From Clostridiales bacterium (GTDB taxonomy: Bacteria > Bacillota > Clostridia > Saccharofermentanales > Saccharofermentanaceae): a stretch of 64,000 bases of DNA. The stretch covers positions 62,001 through 126,000 of the forward strand of contig JAGAXM010000005.1 of assembly GCA_017940895.1 (NCBI GenBank). The letters run 5' to 3'. The translations under genes were made by a program, and so were the position numbers. Positions 49,845-59,278 of this stretch are shown one piece after another. Every line of letters starts with the position of its first letter. Position 1 is the stretch's first letter. The notes below the pieces were generated by a model that did no database searches, was not told where the DNA came from, and saw only the letters and a program-made list of their open reading frames with translations.

Positions 49845-50337
49845 GAGTAACGTCGTAAGCTCCGCTGTCGCGAAGATCCATTATCATGTAAGACCTTGAA
49901 GAGCCGCCCCGGGGGATCGATATGCTTCCGGGGTTAAGAACATGCACCTTGGCCGCACCGAAAGAGCTGTCTTCGAACCCGTCGAAAGGGACGTGGGTGT
50001 GCCCGTAAAGTGCGATATCACAGTTGTTTTCCATGGCAGCATATATGAGTCTGTCGAGTCCGTAGTTGACGTTTACCAGATGTCCGTGAGTGCAGAAGAA
50101 ACGATGTCCTTTAAGAGTGAAGACGGACCAGTCCTGAAGATCTCCTTGGGATCTGAAGTCGCAGTTGCCTTTGATGAATACACATGGGATCTTGGGGGCG
50201 CCAAGGCGCTTCTCTACGACAGATACGGTGTCTTCGAGGTCGCCTAAGTGGATTATCATGTCGGGCTTCTCGAGATCGACCGCCTGATAAACACGGTCGG
50301 ATCTGCCGTGTGAGTCGCTTACGATAAGTATCTTCAT
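49831..50337 (-). CDS. Metallophosphoesterase, YfcE/MJ0936 family
   Basis: A 168-residue calcineurin-like phosphoesterase. Metal-binding motifs are VSDSHG (DxH), HLGDLED (GDxxD), KGNCD (GNCD), THGH and YGHTH, with NPGSIS near the end. It hydrolyses phosphodiesters in vitro in characterised relatives. ATG 50337 is the start: it fits the family N-terminus (MKILIVSDSHG), and the longer frame begins in the promoter. The -10 TACAAT ends seven bases before ATG, predicting a leaderless mRNA. Confidence 0.93.
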   Translation of the reverse strand: MKILIVSDSHGRSDRVYQAVDLEKPDMIIHLGDLEDTVSVVEKRLGAPKIPCVFIKGNCDFRSQGDLQDWSVFTLKGHRFFCTHGHLVNVNYGLDRLIYAAMENNCDIALYGHTHVPFDGFEDSSFGAAKVHVLNPGSISIPRGGSSRSYMIMDLRDSGAYDVTLKTL

Positions 50338-50344
50338 GCTCCGA

Positions 50345-50350
50345 ATTGTA
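50345..50350 (-). promoter_or_regulatory. -10 box of the phosphoesterase gene
   Basis: TACAAT on the minus strand (complement of 50345-50350), seven bases before ATG 50337. There is no good -35, and the only purine-rich GGAG is too close to ATG to serve as a ribosome binding site. Confidence 0.5.
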
Positions 50351-50368
50351 CAACATCGTTTGTCCAAG

Positions 50369-50377
50369 TGCTATAAT
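50369..50377 (+). promoter_or_regulatory. Extended -10 promoter of ilvE
   Basis: TGCTATAAT at 50369-50377, about 32 bases before the AAAGAGG ribosome binding site region and 39 bases before ATG 50416. Confidence 0.7.
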
Positions 50378-50415
50378 GTGAGAGTTTATTAATATTCGAA
50401 AAGAGGTTTCTGATT

Positions 50416-51450
50416 ATGGAAAAGAAGAATCTTGACTGGTCGAATCTGACATTCGGTTACACAAAGACCGACAAGCGCTTTGTAGCCAACTACACAAACG
50501 GCGCATGGGACAACGGAGCTCTCATCGATGATGACATGATCCAGATGAGCGAGTGTGCAGGTGTCCTTCAGTATGCTCAGACAGTATTTGAAGGTCTCAA
50601 GGCTTATGAGACTGTTGACGGAAGAATCGTTACTTTCCGTCCCGACCTAAACGCTGCAAGACTTCACGATTCCGCAGTAAGACTTGAGATCCCCCCTATC
50701 ACAGAGGAGATGTTCATAAGATCCGTTAAGGAGACTGTTGCAGCTAATGCGGCATGGGTACCTCCGTACGGAACAGGCGCTACACTTTACCTGAGACCTT
50801 ACATCTTCGGTATCAACCCTGTTATCGGCGTTAAGCCTGCAGAGGACTATCAGTACCGTATCTTCGCGACCCCTGTAGGTCCTTACTTCAAGGGCGGCGC
50901 TAAGCCTATCGTTGTTAAGATCTCTGATTTTGACCGTGCTGCTCCTCACGGAACAGGTAACATCAAGGCCGGTCTTAACTATGCTATGTCACTGCATGCT
51001 ATCGTTACTGCTCATAATGAGGGATTTGCAGAGAACATCTATCTCGATCCTCAGACAAGAACAAAGATCGAGGAGACAGGCGGAGCTAACCTGATCTTCA
51101 CAGACGGCAAGGGCACACTCGTTGTTCCTAAGTCCAACTCCATCCTGCCTTCCATCACGAGAAGATCTCTCGTATATGTTGCAGAGCACTACTGCGGCAT
51201 GAAGATCGATGAGAGAGCAGTAACTCTCGAGGAAGTAATGAGCGGCGCATTCACAGAGGGCGGTCTCTGCGGTACAGCTGCTGTTATCTCACCTCTCGGC
51301 AAGATCAACGATCACGGCAAGGAGTTCGAGTTCTCTAACGGCATGAGCGAGATGGGCCCTGTAATGACAAAGCTTCGTGAGACTTTGACAGGTATCCAGA
51401 TGGGTACTGTTGAAGCACCTGAGGGCTGGATCGTAGAGATCGAGTGCTGA
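50416..51450 (+). CDS. ilvE: Branched-chain amino acid aminotransferase
   Basis: A 344-residue class IV PLP aminotransferase that makes or degrades Leu, Ile and Val. It has QTVFEGLKAY near residue 55, RPYIFG, the PLP lysine K184 in GTGNIKAGLNYA, and ETGGANLIF. The length fits the longer BCAT2-like bacterial group. It has its own extended -10 promoter, and a DJ-1 family gene starts one base after its stop. Confidence 0.95.
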   Translation: MEKKNLDWSNLTFGYTKTDKRFVANYTNGAWDNGALIDDDMIQMSECAGVLQYAQTVFEGLKAYETVDGRIVTFRPDLNAARLHDSAVRLEIPPITEEMFIRSVKETVAANAAWVPPYGTGATLYLRPYIFGINPVIGVKPAEDYQYRIFATPVGPYFKGGAKPIVVKISDFDRAAPHGTGNIKAGLNYAMSLHAIVTAHNEGFAENIYLDPQTRTKIEETGGANLIFTDGKGTLVVPKSNSILPSITRRSLVYVAEHYCGMKIDERAVTLEEVMSGAFTEGGLCGTAAVISPLGKINDHGKEFEFSNGMSEMGPVMTKLRETLTGIQMGTVEAPEGWIVEIEC

Positions 51451-51451
51451 T

Positions 51452-52009
51452 ATGTGTAAAGTAACCGTATTCATTGCTGACGGAACAGAAGAGACCGAGT
51501 GCCTGACGATCGTAGATCTTTTAAGACGCGCAGGCGTCGAGGTCCGTCTCGTTTCCATTATGGAGACCGAGAAGATCGTAAGCTCACATAAGGTCACGAT
51601 CATCGCGGACGGACAGTTCGACTCGGAGGATTATTCTGATTCCGATATGCTGTTCATCCCGGGCGGTATGCCGGGCGTAACCAATATGCTCGCGCATGAA
51701 GGTCTTATCGAATTGATCCGTAAGTTCAATGCGGACGGCAAGCGACTCGGCGCGGTATGTGCGGGTCCTTCTGTTCTCGGTAAGGCCGGTGCGCTTGAGG
51801 GCAAAAAAGCTACATGTTTCCCGGGGTGGGAAGATAAGCTTTTATGTTCTGAATACACCGGCGCGGGCGTAACGACAGACGGTCTTATCACTACAGGTCG
51901 CGGCTTAGGATTCACCATCGATGAAGGTCTTGAGCTTATCAGACTTCTTAAAGGTGATGAGGCTGCAGCCGACATCAAACGAAGGATACAGCATCCCGAG
52001 ACAATCTGA
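51452..52009 (+). CDS. DJ-1/PfpI family protein
   Basis: A 185-residue protein with the flavodoxin-like DJ-1 fold. It has E in GTEETE, PGGMPG, and the nucleophile elbow AVCAGPSVLG with reactive Cys. Members include glyoxalases/deglycases and chaperones; this one is of the YajL/ThiJ length, but the function is not determinable. It probably relies on translational coupling to ilvE, since no strong ribosome binding site is seen. Confidence 0.92.
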   Translation: MCKVTVFIADGTEETECLTIVDLLRRAGVEVRLVSIMETEKIVSSHKVTIIADGQFDSEDYSDSDMLFIPGGMPGVTNMLAHEGLIELIRKFNADGKRLGAVCAGPSVLGKAGALEGKKATCFPGWEDKLLCSEYTGAGVTTDGLITTGRGLGFTIDEGLELIRLLKGDEAAADIKRRIQHPETI

Positions 52010-52020
52010 TTCAAAACAAA

Positions 52021-52054
52021 AAGAGGCGGTTCGTTGAAGAACCGCCTCTTATTA
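52021..52054. terminator. Bidirectional terminator
   Basis: Perfect 12-bp stem AAGAGGCGGTTC (52021-52032) / GAACCGCCTCTT (52039-52050), preceded by an A-run and followed by ATTATTTGT. It separates the convergent DJ-1 and zinc-ribbon genes. Confidence 0.88.
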
Positions 52055-52070
52055 TTTGTCTTACTTTATC

Positions 52071-52556
52071 TTACTTTTCTGCTCTGCACAGCTCGCACAG
52101 ATCTTCGCCGTCTTCGAGGGGAAGTCCGCATCTTGGACAGTATCGGATGCCTGTGCTTGCAGTCTTCTGCGTAAACCCCTGCTCATAATTCCAGTCTCTG
52201 TTTCTGATATTTCTGATCTCTTTTTCAATCTGATCGTTAACCCAGTCCTTATGCAGTCTGTCGAGTCTTGATGCTCTCTTGAATGCCATCTTCTCGAACG
52301 CTGTTCCGATAACTCCCCATGTAAGGATCGCCACAAGGATCATATTGGCGATGATGAATATTGTCCATGAGCTGTAGTTGGATGCATGTGTTATGGCGGA
52401 TCCCCTGATTGCAGGTCCGCTTAATGATACGTCGATTATTGCCCAGAGAATTATAAGCGCGAAGAAAGTTGTTCTCATGCTTCTTGTGAATCTGAATGCG
52501 CAGGGAATCTTATTGAACTCCTCGTTGTAAGTCTTCTCAAAAAATGTGTCTATCAT
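52071..52556 (-). CDS. Two-helix membrane protein with C-terminal zinc ribbon
   Basis: A 161-residue protein. There are transmembrane helices at about 30-47 and 63-85, a basic helical segment, and a C-terminal zinc ribbon RYCPRCGLPLEDGEDLCELCRAEK (CxxC...CxxC). The start at 52556 has a good GGGAGGG ribosome binding site; the upstream extension does not. Function unknown. Confidence 0.85.
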   Translation of the reverse strand: MIDTFFEKTYNEEFNKIPCAFRFTRSMRTTFFALIILWAIIDVSLSGPAIRGSAITHASNYSSWTIFIIANMILVAILTWGVIGTAFEKMAFKRASRLDRLHKDWVNDQIEKEIRNIRNRDWNYEQGFTQKTASTGIRYCPRCGLPLEDGEDLCELCRAEK

Positions 52557-52687
52557 GGTATTGCCCTCCCTTATGATGTTTGTAATGCAATTATCACAGC
52601 GCGCGTAAACCAAACCAATGGCTGATAACGGCGCGAACTGTTGCATAAGCAACACAGGGAGGCGATAGTGTCGTTTATCTTATATTT

Positions 52688-54178
52688 TTATAAAGAGGAG
52701 ACGAATCTTATGAAGGAATTCATGCCTTCTTCATCACGCTTATAGACGCCGGCGCACTCGAGTATTTCGGAGAAGGCGACGCCGACTTCATCCTTGATGA
52801 TCTCTATGGCATCTTCGCGTGAAGGGTTCTTATCAAGACGGGGCAATACCTTGGCCTTGACCCATTCCTCATGCTTGGACAAAGTCTCGTCAGAAGACAG
52901 ATCCTTATGGGCTGCGATCGCTTCGGCAAGATCTCCGAGTTCCTTCTTAAGTCTTGCGGGAAGGATGGCCAGCCCCATGACCTCGATAAGTCCGATGTTC
53001 TCTTTCTTGAGGTGATGGTATTCCTGATGAGGGTGATAGACACCGAGAGGATGCTCATCGGTCGTGATGTTGTTTCTAAGGACGAGGTCGAGCTCGAACC
53101 TGCCTTCTTTGTTTACTCTCGCGATAGGCGTGATGGTGTTATGGGGGACGCCGTCCGTCTCAGCGAAGATAAATGCATCTTCGTCGGTATAAGCGCGCCA
53201 TGCATTTAGGATCTTATCGGCAAGATCTGCCATGCGGGAAGCATCTGTGCCCGTAAGTCTGATTACGGACATAGGCCACTTGATGATGCCGGCCGTAATG
53301 TCGTCGAACCCGGGGATCACAAAAGTCTTCTCATAAGAAGCACGTGCCATCGGGAATGTGTAGCATCCGCCCTGGAAATGATCGTGCGAGAGTATGGATC
53401 CTCCTACTATCGGAAGGTCTGCGTTAGAACCCACGATGTAGTGAGGGAACTGCTCTACGAACGACAAAAGCTTCACGAATGTCGAGCGGTTTATCACCAT
53501 GGGAATGTGTTCTTTATTAAATACGATGCAGTGCTCGTTGTAGTAAACATAAGGTGAGTACTGCAGGTAATAAGCATCTCCGTCGAGTGTGATCGGGATG
53601 ATGCGGTGGTTCTGTCTTGCGGGGTGCGTCATGGTGCCGGCGAAGCCTTCGTTCTCGACGCACAGCAGGCACTTGGGATAGGACGTGGACTTGGCTTTGC
53701 CCGCAGCTGCGATGTCGCGCGGATCCTTTTCGGGCTTGCTTAAGTTGATCGTGATGTCGATGTCGCCGTACTCTGTGGATGAGGTCCACTTGATGTCCTT
53801 CGCGATCCTGTCCGTTCTTATGTAATTCGTGTCGCGGCTGAAGGTGTAGTACCAGTCCGTGGCGTCTTCTGCAGATTTTCTTCTCAGGGTCTCGAACATG
53901 TTTATCACATACGAGGGAGGAGGTGTAAGAAGTCCCATCAGCTTCGTGTCGAAAAGGTCTTTCTGCACGCCCGTAAGGTCGCCCTGGAGTGCGATGAAGT
54001 CTTCGAGGATAAGGTGGAGCTTACGCGGCACGACCTGCTCTTCGGGCTTAACGTATTCGTCGAGTCCCAATGCTTCGACGAGTTTGTTGACTGTATATGT
54101 TCTGTCGAGTTCGTCTGTGAGACCTCTGTCGACACCGTAGTTAACAAGTTCGGTAATAAGGTAATTGTAGTCTTTCAT
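52688..54178 (-). CDS. galT: UDP-glucose--hexose-1-phosphate uridylyltransferase (type 2)
   Basis: A 496-residue enzyme of the Firmicutes GalT type, exchanging UMP between UDP-glucose and galactose-1-phosphate in the Leloir pathway. Motifs include CLLCVENEGFAG, YSPYVYYNEHCIVFNKEH, SILSHDHFQGG (active-site His region) and YHPHQEYHHLKKENIGLIEVMG. Its start has a run of G as ribosome binding site. It is co-transcribed behind galK (23-base gap). Confidence 0.96.
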   Translation of the reverse strand: MKDYNYLITELVNYGVDRGLTDELDRTYTVNKLVEALGLDEYVKPEEQVVPRKLHLILEDFIALQGDLTGVQKDLFDTKLMGLLTPPPSYVINMFETLRRKSAEDATDWYYTFSRDTNYIRTDRIAKDIKWTSSTEYGDIDITINLSKPEKDPRDIAAAGKAKSTSYPKCLLCVENEGFAGTMTHPARQNHRIIPITLDGDAYYLQYSPYVYYNEHCIVFNKEHIPMVINRSTFVKLLSFVEQFPHYIVGSNADLPIVGGSILSHDHFQGGCYTFPMARASYEKTFVIPGFDDITAGIIKWPMSVIRLTGTDASRMADLADKILNAWRAYTDEDAFIFAETDGVPHNTITPIARVNKEGRFELDLVLRNNITTDEHPLGVYHPHQEYHHLKKENIGLIEVMGLAILPARLKKELGDLAEAIAAHKDLSSDETLSKHEEWVKAKVLPRLDKNPSREDAIEIIKDEVGVAFSEILECAGVYKRDEEGMNSFIRFVSSL

Positions 54179-54201
54179 GATACGCCCCCCCTGTTGTTGT
54201 A

Positions 54202-55461
54202 TCAGATCACTTTAATGCCGCCGTATTTTCTTATCTTAAGTATGTCGCACGATCCTTCGCCGAAGACGGAATCCATTACCTCGCGGTACTTCTCGGCGTG
54301 ATCGTTCTTTACGAAAGCCTGTATCGTTCCCGCGAAGCCGCCGCCGTGTACGCGGGAAGCTTCTTCGTTTGTAAGGATCGAATCGCTGACCGCAAGTGCG
54401 ATCGATACGTTCTGTGTTGTTACATCGCTGTTGGTGTATATGTTCTGAAGATATTTGAAAGACGAGTTGCCGGATTCTTTTACGAGCTTTAGGAACTCCC
54501 ACAGATCGCCGTGCTGCAGAGCCTCAGCCTCCTGATTCGCGCGCTTGCTCTCCTCAACGAAATGTATCGCGCGAAGGACCGCTCTGTCTCCTGCTTTCTC
54601 GCGGAGCATCGAGATGTTCTTTAAGATGTCATCCAGACTTACGGGGCGCAGCACCTCGTGACCGAGAAGTTCAGCGACTTTCTTCATTTCCGCGGGGACT
54701 GCCGCGTACTCGTCAGTAAGATTGCTGTGCGAACCGCGTGTGTTGGTTATACAAAGGCAGTAGCCCGTCTTCGAGAAATCGAATTCGATGCGCTCGGCCT
54801 CAGGGTTATCGGGATACCTAAAGTCTATGTGTACCATGTTGCCTACGGAGCATGCCATCTGATCCATGAGACCGCAGGGCTTGCCAAAGTAGACGTTCTC
54901 TGCGTACTGTCCTGCTTTTGCTATGGTAACGGGATCTATCTTCATGTCGTTGTAAAGACCGGACACGATAGTTCCGATCAACGTCTCGAAAGCGGCGGAA
55001 GAAGATATGCCGGCACCTACAAGAACATCGCTTGTAACGTAAGCGTCGAATCCTCCGATCTTGTAGCCTTGGGAGGAGAGTGCCTGCAGCATGCCTCTTA
55101 TGAGAGCCGGTGTCGTTCCGGTCTCGTCCTGCCTTACGGCAAGGTCGCTCACATCGATAGTGTTGGTGCTGTAGTTGTCGGATTTAAGTCTTACGGTGCC
55201 GTTGTCCGTCTTGCGAACAATGGCGATCGCATCTCTGTTTATGGATGCCGCGAGGACTTCACCGTGCTGGTGATCCGTGTGGTTGCCGCCGATCTCGGTC
55301 CTGCCGGGAGCAGAGTAGATCTCTATGCCGCCGTCAGCTCCGAAGTTCTCCTCGAAAACTTTGATCGCAGCTTCGTAACGCGCGGGCTGCTTGGCCGCCC
55401 ATGCGGGATCGATGTAAATGTCATTGAAATCGATAACGGAAAGGTCTGTCTTTATGCTCAT
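54202..55461 (-). CDS. galK: Galactokinase
   Basis: A 419-residue GHMP kinase phosphorylating galactose at C1. Motifs are GRTEIGGNHTDHQHG (galactose site), VLVGAGISSSAAFE (ATP loop) and GGGFAGTIQAFV near the C-terminus. It is preceded by AAGGAGGGAC and a perfect consensus promoter (TTGACA, 17 bases, TATAAT), with LacI-type half-sites over the spacer and -35. It heads a galK-galT operon divergent from the likely regulator gene. Confidence 0.96.
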   Translation of the reverse strand: MSIKTDLSVIDFNDIYIDPAWAAKQPARYEAAIKVFEENFGADGGIEIYSAPGRTEIGGNHTDHQHGEVLAASINRDAIAIVRKTDNGTVRLKSDNYSTNTIDVSDLAVRQDETGTTPALIRGMLQALSSQGYKIGGFDAYVTSDVLVGAGISSSAAFETLIGTIVSGLYNDMKIDPVTIAKAGQYAENVYFGKPCGLMDQMACSVGNMVHIDFRYPDNPEAERIEFDFSKTGYCLCITNTRGSHSNLTDEYAAVPAEMKKVAELLGHEVLRPVSLDDILKNISMLREKAGDRAVLRAIHFVEESKRANQEAEALQHGDLWEFLKLVKESGNSSFKYLQNIYTNSDVTTQNVSIALAVSDSILTNEEASRVHGGGFAGTIQAFVKNDHAEKYREVMDSVFGEGSCDILKIRKYGGIKVI

Positions 55462-55487
55462 GAGGCGTCCCTCCTTGTAATAAATTG

Positions 55488-55516
55488 ATTATAGGCTGAG
55501 TTTAGTAAAATGTCAA
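55488..55516 (-). promoter_or_regulatory. galK promoter
   Basis: Minus strand: TTGACA (complement of 55511-55516), 17-base spacer, TATAAT (complement of 55488-55493). Full consensus, so strong unless repressed. Confidence 0.85.
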
Positions 55517-55541
55517 CTAATATTACTAAACATTTACTAAA
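55501..55541. promoter_or_regulatory. Candidate LacI-family operator half-sites
   Basis: TTTAGTAA at 55501-55508 and its complement TTACTAAA at 55523-55530 and 55534-55541. They overlap the galK -35/spacer and lie just upstream of the regulator promoter. Confidence 0.55.
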
Positions 55542-55546
55542 TAATG

Positions 55547-56589
<1,043 letters not shown>

Positions 56590-56604
56590 AATAATGCCAA
56601 CAGG

Positions 56605-56633
56605 TTGACAATTGTCTACTTGCGAACGATAAT
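56605..56633 (+). promoter_or_regulatory. blaI-like promoter with palindromic operator
   Basis: TTGACA (56605-56610), 17-base spacer, GATAAT (56628-56633). The perfect palindrome GACAATTGTC (56607-56616) overlaps the -35 box, a likely BlaI-type operator. Confidence 0.65.
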
Positions 56634-56674
56634 GCTGGTATACAGATGTGCACCAACGTTGTCGGAGGTAAAGT

Positions 56675-57034
56675 ATGATCAGATTGTCAGACGCCGAATG
56701 GAAGATTGCAGTATGCCTGTGGGACCAAGGTTCTATGACCATAACCGAGCTTACCAGGACCTTGGGGAGCGACACCGGTTGGAGCAAGAATACCATCATC
56801 ACGCTTCTTAAGAGGATGCAGGAGAAAGGCGCCGTGAGCTTCGTCCAGGAGGACCGCGCGAAAAGGTTTTATCCTCTGATTGACAGGGCCGAGGCCGAGA
56901 TGGAAGAGACGGAGTCTTTCTTGGACAAAGTCTATAAAGGCAACGTCGGCTTGATGATATCCAACCTTATTAGTTCGGATAAGCTTACCAAAGAAGAGAT
57001 AAGGGAGCTTCAGAGAATTCTGGAGGAAGACTGA
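56675..57034 (+). CDS. BlaI/MecI-family transcriptional repressor
   Basis: A 119-residue protein with the winged-helix PF03965 domain: LSDAEWKIAVCLWDQGSMTITELTRTL, then WSKNTIITLLKRMQEKGAV, and a C-terminal dimerisation helix. In known systems the repressor is inactivated when the membrane protease BlaR1 senses its ligand. GGAGGT lies upstream, and the partner gene begins one base after its stop. Autoregulation is suggested by the palindrome in the promoter. Confidence 0.95.
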   Translation: MIRLSDAEWKIAVCLWDQGSMTITELTRTLGSDTGWSKNTIITLLKRMQEKGAVSFVQEDRAKRFYPLIDRAEAEMEETESFLDKVYKGNVGLMISNLISSDKLTKEEIRELQRILEED

Positions 57035-57035
57035 T

Positions 57036-58466
57036 ATGCTTCGGTATGTTATCGGGGTCAGCCTCGTGGCTGTAGTTTTGCTGATTCTAAGGTCTTTAAC
57101 AGACAGGAAGATTGCGCGTAAATATCAGTATGCGATGTGGCTTGCGATACCTTTGTTTATGCTGTTGTTTCCGATTGTAAATATTAAAGTAAATCTGCCG
57201 GAATTGCCAGAAGTAAATGAAGTTCAGAAGGTTCATGTTGCCGCAAGCGAGCCCGGAGATAATGCGGCTTCTGAAGAGCCGGTAATTATTAATACTTCAC
57301 CGGCTGTAAAAAGAATCGACTGGGGCGCATCATTAAGAGATACATCGCTTCTGGTCTCGGTCTTAATTATCGCGTTTCTGACTTTGTATAACTTAGGTTT
57401 TGTTCTCTATGTAGTAAGGAGACGAAGCTTTATCAGGACTGACGGGGACAGCGGACTTAAGGTGTATAAGCTCGATTATAAGACGACGCCGTTTCTTCTT
57501 GGAAGAAGTATATATTTGGGAAGTGAGGAAGAGAGCTTTTCGAGGTGTGTGCTGTTCCATGAGGTGTGCCACTACAGGCAGGGGGATATGTTCTGGATTA
57601 TCCTGAGGCATCTGGTGCTCGCGCTTAATTGGTATAACCCGCTAATCTGGATTGCTTTTATCAAGTCAGGGCACGACTGTGAGCTCGCGTGCGACGAGAA
57701 AGTGCTGAAACTCTTGGGTCAGAACGAAGCGGCGGAATACGGGAGGACGCTGTTAAGCCTTGTAAGTAAGAAGGCGGCGGTGCGACATAGGTTTACGTTA
57801 ACAACGGGAATGAGAGGTACATATAAAACGATGAAGAAGAGGATAACAAGCATAAAGCACCCGAATAAGAACAGCAGGGTGGTTCTGGCGTCGTGTGCAG
57901 CTTTGATACTTCTTGCCGCAGGCTGCTCGCTGGTCGAATACGGGAAGAAAATGAGTATTGATGAAGCAACGGCACTGGCACTGTCAGCTGCACGCGTAAA
58001 CAGCGAAGATGTGACAGTCTCGAGTACTGAGCTGGTAGATGAAGACGGAAGGCAGTTGTACGAGATCGAGTTTGTTTCTTATGGTGATGTTTACCGAGTA
58101 TATCAGTATGGTATGGATGCCGATACAGGTGAACTTGTTTATGCCTGCTGTGCTCTCGAGGAGCCGCGGTATCCTTTGGATGAGAGGCTTTTCGGTGAGT
58201 GGGTCGTGACGGAGAATAGCACAGTGATGCCGTTTGTCGGGGAGGACGAGATATTGGGGTACACCTTTAACGGCGATAACACGGGGTACGTTACTGTGCT
58301 TATGGACGGCGAGGAGACAAATGTGGATTACACATGGACTGCGTCGTATCCGTATATCACGTTCTATGTCGAAGGCTGCAGCATCCCGCGCGCGACTTAT
58401 AGCATTGGCGGCGACTGCGGAATCATCTTAAGTCAGGGCACGCGAGTAATCAGACGGCAGAGCTAA
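57036..58466 (+). CDS. BlaR1-like M56 membrane metalloprotease with PepSY and lipocalin-like sensor region
   Basis: A 476-residue protein. Helices at about 3-20, 33-50 and 104-126 surround an M56 protease domain with zinc motif HEVCH (H175-E-x-x-H179), and a further helix lies near 282-300. The extracytoplasmic part (about 300-476) lacks the penicillin-binding domain of BlaR1. Instead it has a PepSY-like segment (MSIDEATALALSAARV...YEIEFVSYGDVYRVY; key residues only) and a beta-rich GEWVV...YTF lipocalin-like segment. It probably senses something other than beta-lactams and signals by cleaving the BlaI-type repressor. Confidence 0.88.
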   Translation: MLRYVIGVSLVAVVLLILRSLTDRKIARKYQYAMWLAIPLFMLLFPIVNIKVNLPELPEVNEVQKVHVAASEPGDNAASEEPVIINTSPAVKRIDWGASLRDTSLLVSVLIIAFLTLYNLGFVLYVVRRRSFIRTDGDSGLKVYKLDYKTTPFLLGRSIYLGSEEESFSRCVLFHEVCHYRQGDMFWIILRHLVLALNWYNPLIWIAFIKSGHDCELACDEKVLKLLGQNEAAEYGRTLLSLVSKKAAVRHRFTLTTGMRGTYKTMKKRITSIKHPNKNSRVVLASCAALILLAAGCSLVEYGKKMSIDEATALALSAARVNSEDVTVSSTELVDEDGRQLYEIEFVSYGDVYRVYQYGMDADTGELVYACCALEEPRYPLDERLFGEWVVTENSTVMPFVGEDEILGYTFNGDNTGYVTVLMDGEETNVDYTWTASYPYITFYVEGCSIPRATYSIGGDCGIILSQGTRVIRRQS

Positions 58467-58499
58467 ATAAGAACGAAGCAATACAACAGAAACGGAACC

Positions 58500-58534
58500 T
58501 TAAGCAAATCTTAAGAACTTTCCCTGTCTATAAT
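58500..58534 (+). promoter_or_regulatory. TTAAG pair and promoter of two-component system 3
   Basis: TTAAG at 58500-58504 and 58511-58515 (11-bp period) lie upstream of a TATAAT (58529-58534), with the second repeat ending at the -35 position. This suggests autoactivation by the OmpR-type regulator encoded next. Confidence 0.55.
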
Positions 58535-58584
58535 TAAAGGCCGGTAGAAGTACAATTGTCCCGTACCGATGAAGGAGGGACATT

Positions 58585-59277
58585 ATGCCGAACATACTTA
58601 TCTGCGATGACGAGAAGGATATCGTAAATGCACTTAAGATTTACTTAAGTGATCCCGACTACATAATCTATACCGCGGGGAACGGTCAGGAAGCGCTTGA
58701 GACCGTAAAGACAAAAGAAATCCACCTTATACTTCTTGACATCATGATGCCGGTCATGGACGGCATCGAGGCCATGGCGAAGATTCGCGAGATAAGTAAC
58801 GTCCCCATAATACTTCTTACCGCCAAAAGCGAGGATGCCGACAAGATATTAGGTCTTAACGTCGGAGCTGACGACTACATCACCAAACCATTTAACCCGC
58901 TTGAAGTTTCTGCCAGAGTGAAGTCGCAGCTTCGGCGTTTCCTGAAGCTCGGCTCCGGAACGCCCTCGAAAGACAGGTTCGTGATAGGCGGCATCGAGCT
59001 TGATGACAAAGCAAAAGAAGTCCTCATAGACGGCGTACCGGCACAGCTCACACCCAAAGAATACGAGATACTAAAGCTTCTGATGTCGCATCCGGGCGAG
59101 GTGTTCTCTCCGGGCGACATCTACAGGTCGGTGTGGAAGGAAGCCCCTCTGGGGCAGGACGGCACCGTCGCAGTACACATTCGCCACCTGCGCGAGAAAC
59201 TGGAGATAGACCCCGGCAACCCGAGGTATGTGAAGGTCGTTTTCGGACAGGGATACAAGATAGAGAAGGGAAGATAA
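58585..59277 (+). CDS. OmpR-family response regulator 3
   Basis: A 230-residue regulator with receiver residues D8-D9, phospho-acceptor D52 (LLDIMMPVMDG), Lys in YITKPF and a winged-helix domain (VAVHIRHLREK...VFGQGYKIE). It is closer to VanR/KdpE-like regulators than to regulators 1 and 2. It has a regular GGAGGG ribosome binding site, unlike those two. The kinase follows after one base. Confidence 0.95.
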   Translation: MPNILICDDEKDIVNALKIYLSDPDYIIYTAGNGQEALETVKTKEIHLILLDIMMPVMDGIEAMAKIREISNVPIILLTAKSEDADKILGLNVGADDYITKPFNPLEVSARVKSQLRRFLKLGSGTPSKDRFVIGGIELDDKAKEVLIDGVPAQLTPKEYEILKLLMSHPGEVFSPGDIYRSVWKEAPLGQDGTVAVHIRHLREKLEIDPGNPRYVKVVFGQGYKIEKGR

Positions 59278-59278
59278 T

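Noticed and set aside
54658..55488. 276-codon plus-strand frame opposite galK
   Set aside because: Antisense shadow of a clearly recognised galactokinase; it would also cover the galK promoter.
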